DNA of 8,646 nucleotides. Origin: Chloroflexota bacterium. GTDB lineage: Bacteria > Chloroflexota > UBA6077 > CF-72. Shown here in pieces: positions 6,806 to 8,646 of the stretch. Location: positions 1 to 8,646 of the forward strand of contig JAFAWJ010000227.1 of NCBI GenBank assembly GCA_019242065.1, in the 5' to 3' direction. The number at the start of each line of letters is the position of its first letter. Positions within the stretch are counted from its first letter, which is position 1. The notes beneath the pieces are model-generated. The model saw only the letters and a list, made by a program, of their open reading frames with translations, was not told where the DNA came from and ran no database searches. Made by a program: the position numbers and the translations under genes.

Positions 6806-7157
6806 CAGAGGGTGTCTCCGTGGATGGATTGGGCTGCTGAAGGTCACGCAGGTATTCGTCGAGACGATCGAAGCGGTCTTCCCAGATGTGGCGGTAGGTC
6901 TGGATCCAGTCGGCGGCGTCCTTGAGGCGCTCCGGTTCGAGGCGGCAGGGTCGCCACTGGGCGCGGCGGCCCTGGCTGATGAGCCCGGCGTGCTGGAGCA
7001 CCTTCAGGTGCTTGGAGACGCCGGGCAGGCTCAAGTTGAACGGGGCCGCCAGCTCGTTGACCGTGGCTTCGCCCTGGGCCAGGCGGGCCAGGATGGCGCG
7101 CCGGGTGGGATCGGCCAGGGCGGCGAAGGTCTCGCTCAAGTCGTCTTCGGTCGTCAT
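6783..7157 (-). CDS. ArsR-family winged-helix transcriptional repressor
   Basis: A 124-residue DNA-binding regulator. DLSETFAALADPTRRAILARLAQGEATVNELA (6-37) forms the first helices, SLPGVSKHLKVLQHAGLI (43-60) is the recognition helix region, and GRRAQWRPCRLEPERL (63-78) is the wing. No CxC metal site is present, so it belongs with the non-metal ArsR proteins that pair with AHSA1/SRPBCC genes rather than arsenic sensors. The C-terminal tail (after about 108, PNPSTETPSDADQHDP) is hydrophilic and lies partly in the region overlapping the AHSA1 gene. It starts 21 bp after the doxX stop without an evident Shine-Dalgarno. The likely operator is the octamer/palindrome element upstream of doxX, which would make it autoregulated; its ligand might be the molecule bound by the AHSA1 protein, which is inference. 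Confidence 0.92.
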   Translation of the reverse strand: MTTEDDLSETFAALADPTRRAILARLAQGEATVNELAAPFNLSLPGVSKHLKVLQHAGLISQGRRAQWRPCRLEPERLKDAADWIQTYRHIWEDRFDRLDEYLRDLQQPNPSTETPSDADQHDP

Positions 7158-7178
7158 CGAACGTTTCAGTGAAGTATT

Positions 7179-7586
7179 TTACCGAGTAGCTAAATTGATG
7201 GCGCTGGCCGGGCCGGTGCGTGGCGCGATCGGACAGCGGCGGGCGCGGCCGTAGGCGACGAACGCGGCGATGATCGCGAGGCTCAGTGGCAGCAGGGCGC
7301 TGGCAATGGGATCGCCCAGGATCGGGGTGAGCACGGTCGCGAAGACCATCAGGATGCTCAGGCCGACGGCGGCCAGCGGGGTGAGGCTGGGGTAGATGCG
7401 CAGCAGCGCGGGCAGGATCAGGCCGACGGCGGCCAGGGTTTCGAGGCAGCCGACCAGGTAGATCAGCGCCGCGGGCAGGGGCAGTTGCTGCTGGAGCTGG
7501 TCGACGGGGACCAGGAGCTTGACGAGGCCGCTGAAGAGGAAGACGGCGGCAAGGAGGGACTGGAGGGTCCAGAGGAGGCGACTCAC
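7179..7586 (-). CDS. DoxX-like small integral membrane protein
   Basis: A 135-residue protein with four predicted membrane helices (about residues 5-25, 38-62, 68-90 and 95-113). The N-terminal LLAAVFLFSGLVKLLVP and the following YLVGCLETLAAVGLILP match the DoxX-like family pattern (FxxxGxxKL and the GxxExxAAxGLxLP core). Function in this family is poorly defined; members occur in redox or stress contexts and beside ArsR/AHSA1 genes. The start is the GTG at 7584-7586, preceded 10 nt upstream by AAGGGAG, a good ribosome site. The short C-terminal tail (RARRCPIAPRTGPASAINLATR) is cytoplasmic by the positive-inside rule. It is the first gene of the minus-strand run, behind a strong-looking promoter. 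Confidence 0.88.
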   Translation of the reverse strand: MSRLLWTLQSLLAAVFLFSGLVKLLVPVDQLQQQLPLPAALIYLVGCLETLAAVGLILPALLRIYPSLTPLAAVGLSILMVFATVLTPILGDPIASALLPLSLAIIAAFVAYGRARRCPIAPRTGPASAINLATR

Positions 7587-7612
7587 GGGCGAAGTACTCC
7601 CTTCAATGTCTG

Positions 7613-7637
7613 TAGTTGGCTAGTTAGCTAATTAGCT
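7613..7637. promoter_or_regulatory. Candidate ArsR operator: three octamer repeats and a palindrome
   Basis: Three tandem imperfect octamers, TAGTTGGC, TAGTTAGC and TAATTAGC (7613-7636), overlap a perfect 12-bp palindrome AGCTAATTAGCT (7626-7637). The block lies immediately downstream of the -10 box, over the expected transcription start of the doxX operon, where a repressor would block polymerase. It is strikingly AT-rich for this region. A 7-bp match, TAGCTAA, recurs at 7187-7193 just ahead of the arsR gene. Dimeric ArsR proteins bind such AT-rich inverted repeats; that this protein binds it is inference. Confidence 0.6.
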
Positions 7638-7644
7638 TGATAGA

Positions 7645-7673
7645 AGAGTAATGCCGGTTGGTGTGGCTGTCAA
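7645..7673 (-). promoter_or_regulatory. Sigma-70-type promoter of the doxX-arsR-AHSA1 operon
   Basis: On the minus strand a perfect -35 box TTGACA (7668-7673) is followed after 17 nt by TACTCT (7645-7650), a moderate -10 match retaining the key TA and final T. Transcription would begin near 7638, at the edge of the candidate operator, leaving a leader of about 50 nt before the doxX GTG. Confidence 0.65.
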
Positions 7674-7776
7674 CCCCTGAGATCAACTCTCGTATGGGGT
7701 ACGTTCTGAGATGTGGGGGCGCCGCGGCCTGTTCGTGTCGCCGCTCTGCGGCTCGTGTTCGTGGGAAGATGTCTCC

Positions 7777-8646
7777 GTGAGCGAGCGACGGCGTACGGCC
7801 GAGTCTTCGGACATCGATCAGGCCGAGCTCGACCGCGTCGCCGACGAGCTGTATGCGCTGCGGCCTGATGACTTCGCCTCGGCGCGCGATGCCGCCGTGC
7901 GCTCGGCACGGCAGGCCGGCCAGCCCGCGCTTGCCCGCGAGCTCGGCAAGCTGCGCAAGCCCTCGCAGAGCGCCTGGTTGATCAACTTGCTATGGCGCGA
8001 CCAGCAGGCAGTTATGGAGCAACTGTTCGACCTTGCCCAGGAGCTGACCCAGGCCCAGGCCGCCGCGGCCGGCGCGGCGATGCGCGAGCTCATGGCCCAG
8101 CGGCGTCAGCTCGAGACGGCGCTGCTGCGGCGCGCCGTCGAGCTCGGCACGCAAGCCGGCGTGCAGGTGAGTGACAGCGTGGCCCGCGAGGCGCAGACGA
8201 CGCTCAGCGCGGCGCTGGCGTTGCCCGAGGTGGCTGACGAGCTGCGCTCGGGGCGCCTGGTGAAGCCCGCCAGTTATGCAGGCTTTGGCGCGGTGGGCAC
8301 GGCGCGTGACGCGTCCATCCCGCCACGGGCCGCGCCGATTGACCTGGAAGCCGCCCGCGAGCGGCGGCGCGCCACTGACGGCGGGGCGGGCACTGCGACA
8401 GACGACGATGCCGTACGCCGCGCGGCTGCTCAAGACGAGGAGCGGCGCAAATTAGCTGAGCAGGAGGCGCGGCGGGCCGAGGCGGAGCGACGGGTTGCGC
8501 TGGCGCGCCGCGATGTTGAGCGGGCGAGCACGGCGCTCGATGATGCGGCGCAGGCCGCGGAGGACGCTCGTGCGCGGGCTCACGATGTGCGTCAGCAGCT
8601 CGAGACGTTACGGAGTCAGCTCACGCGCATCGAGCACGAGGCGTCG
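7777..8646 (+). CDS. Ala/Arg/Glu-rich coiled-coil protein of unknown function, 3' end cut by the window
   Basis: An open frame of 290 codons without a stop, running off the right edge. The N-terminal part (about 15-75, LDRVADELYALRPDDFASARDAAVRSARQAG, then LGKLRKPSQSAWLINLL) matches a pattern I recall from hypothetical proteins in Actinobacteria and some Chloroflexota: 'LYxLxPxxFxxARDxxxxxARxxGxxxLAxxxxxLRKPSxxAWxxNxL'. A second conserved-looking block is VSDSVAREAQTTLSAALALPEVADELRSGRLVKPASYAGFG (131-171). From about 190 the sequence becomes a charged helix with heptad character, likely coiled coil. No signal peptide or membrane segment is seen. The GTG at 7777 has GGGAAG 8 nt upstream; an in-frame ATG at 7711 would add 22 Cys/Trp/Gly-containing residues that look non-native. 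No function is known to me. It is divergent from doxX. Confidence 0.8.
   Translation, partial: MSERRRTAESSDIDQAELDRVADELYALRPDDFASARDAAVRSARQAGQPALARELGKLRKPSQSAWLINLLWRDQQAVMEQLFDLAQELTQAQAAAAGAAMRELMAQRRQLETALLRRAVELGTQAGVQVSDSVAREAQTTLSAALALPEVADELRSGRLVKPASYAGFGAVGTARDASIPPRAAPIDLEAARERRRATDGGAGTATDDDAVRRAAAQDEERRKLAEQEARRAEAERRVALARRDVERASTALDDAAQAAEDARARAHDVRQQLETLRSQLTRIEHEAS

Noticed and set aside
5939..6925. Plus-strand open frame of 328 codons opposite the AHSA1 and arsR genes
   Set aside because: It spans two well-supported minus-strand genes and has no family signature.
7670..7909. Minus-strand open frame of 79 codons across the doxX promoter and the start of the right-edge gene
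   Set aside because: The product is Arg/Pro/Ala-rich low-complexity and overlaps both the TTGACA promoter box and a better-supported plus-strand gene.

Overview
The window is GC-rich and gene-dense. It looks like a Chloroflexota (Thermomicrobia-like) or possibly actinobacterial chromosome. The best taxonomic hint is the secreted glycosidase at 380-2479, with its Thr/Pro linkers (TPTPTP type) flanking a GH-A barrel, a style common in Chloroflexota. The protein at the right edge resembles a family I associate with Actinobacteria. This placement is inference; no rRNA or other marker gene is present.

Layout: a small plus-strand hypothetical gene (5-283) converges on a run of seven minus-strand genes (380-7586). 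In transcription order these are a DoxX-like membrane protein, an ArsR-family repressor, a protein with two fused AHSA1/SRPBCC domains, a YciI-like 'DGPF' protein, an ECF42-type sigma factor with a TPR-like C-terminal extension, a DHA2-family MFS transporter and the secreted GH-A glycosidase. A divergent plus-strand gene begins at 7777 and runs off the right edge; it encodes an Ala/Arg/Glu-rich, partly coiled-coil protein of unknown function. No tRNA, rRNA, CRISPR array or insertion sequence is visible.

Two regulatory layers can be read. Upstream of doxX is a sigma-70-like promoter (TTGACA, 17 nt, TACTCT). Just downstream of its -10 box lie three imperfect octamer repeats and a 12-bp perfect palindrome, a good candidate operator for the ArsR repressor. 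Upstream of the DGPF gene is a second promoter-like pair, TGTCGA, 17 nt, CGATGT, matching the signature I recall for ECF42-dependent promoters, so the sigma factor probably activates its own DGPF-sigma operon. A short hairpin with the DGPF stop codon in its loop precedes the sigma start and may couple their translation.

The most interesting hypothesis is a stress or detoxification locus in which an ArsR-repressed doxX-arsR-AHSA1 unit feeds into an ECF42-autoactivated DGPF-sigma unit, with an efflux pump downstream. The parts belong to known families, but their ligand and function are not known. A small heptamer-repeat palindrome at 5858-5890 separates the two units and also encodes the C-terminus of the AHSA1 protein.
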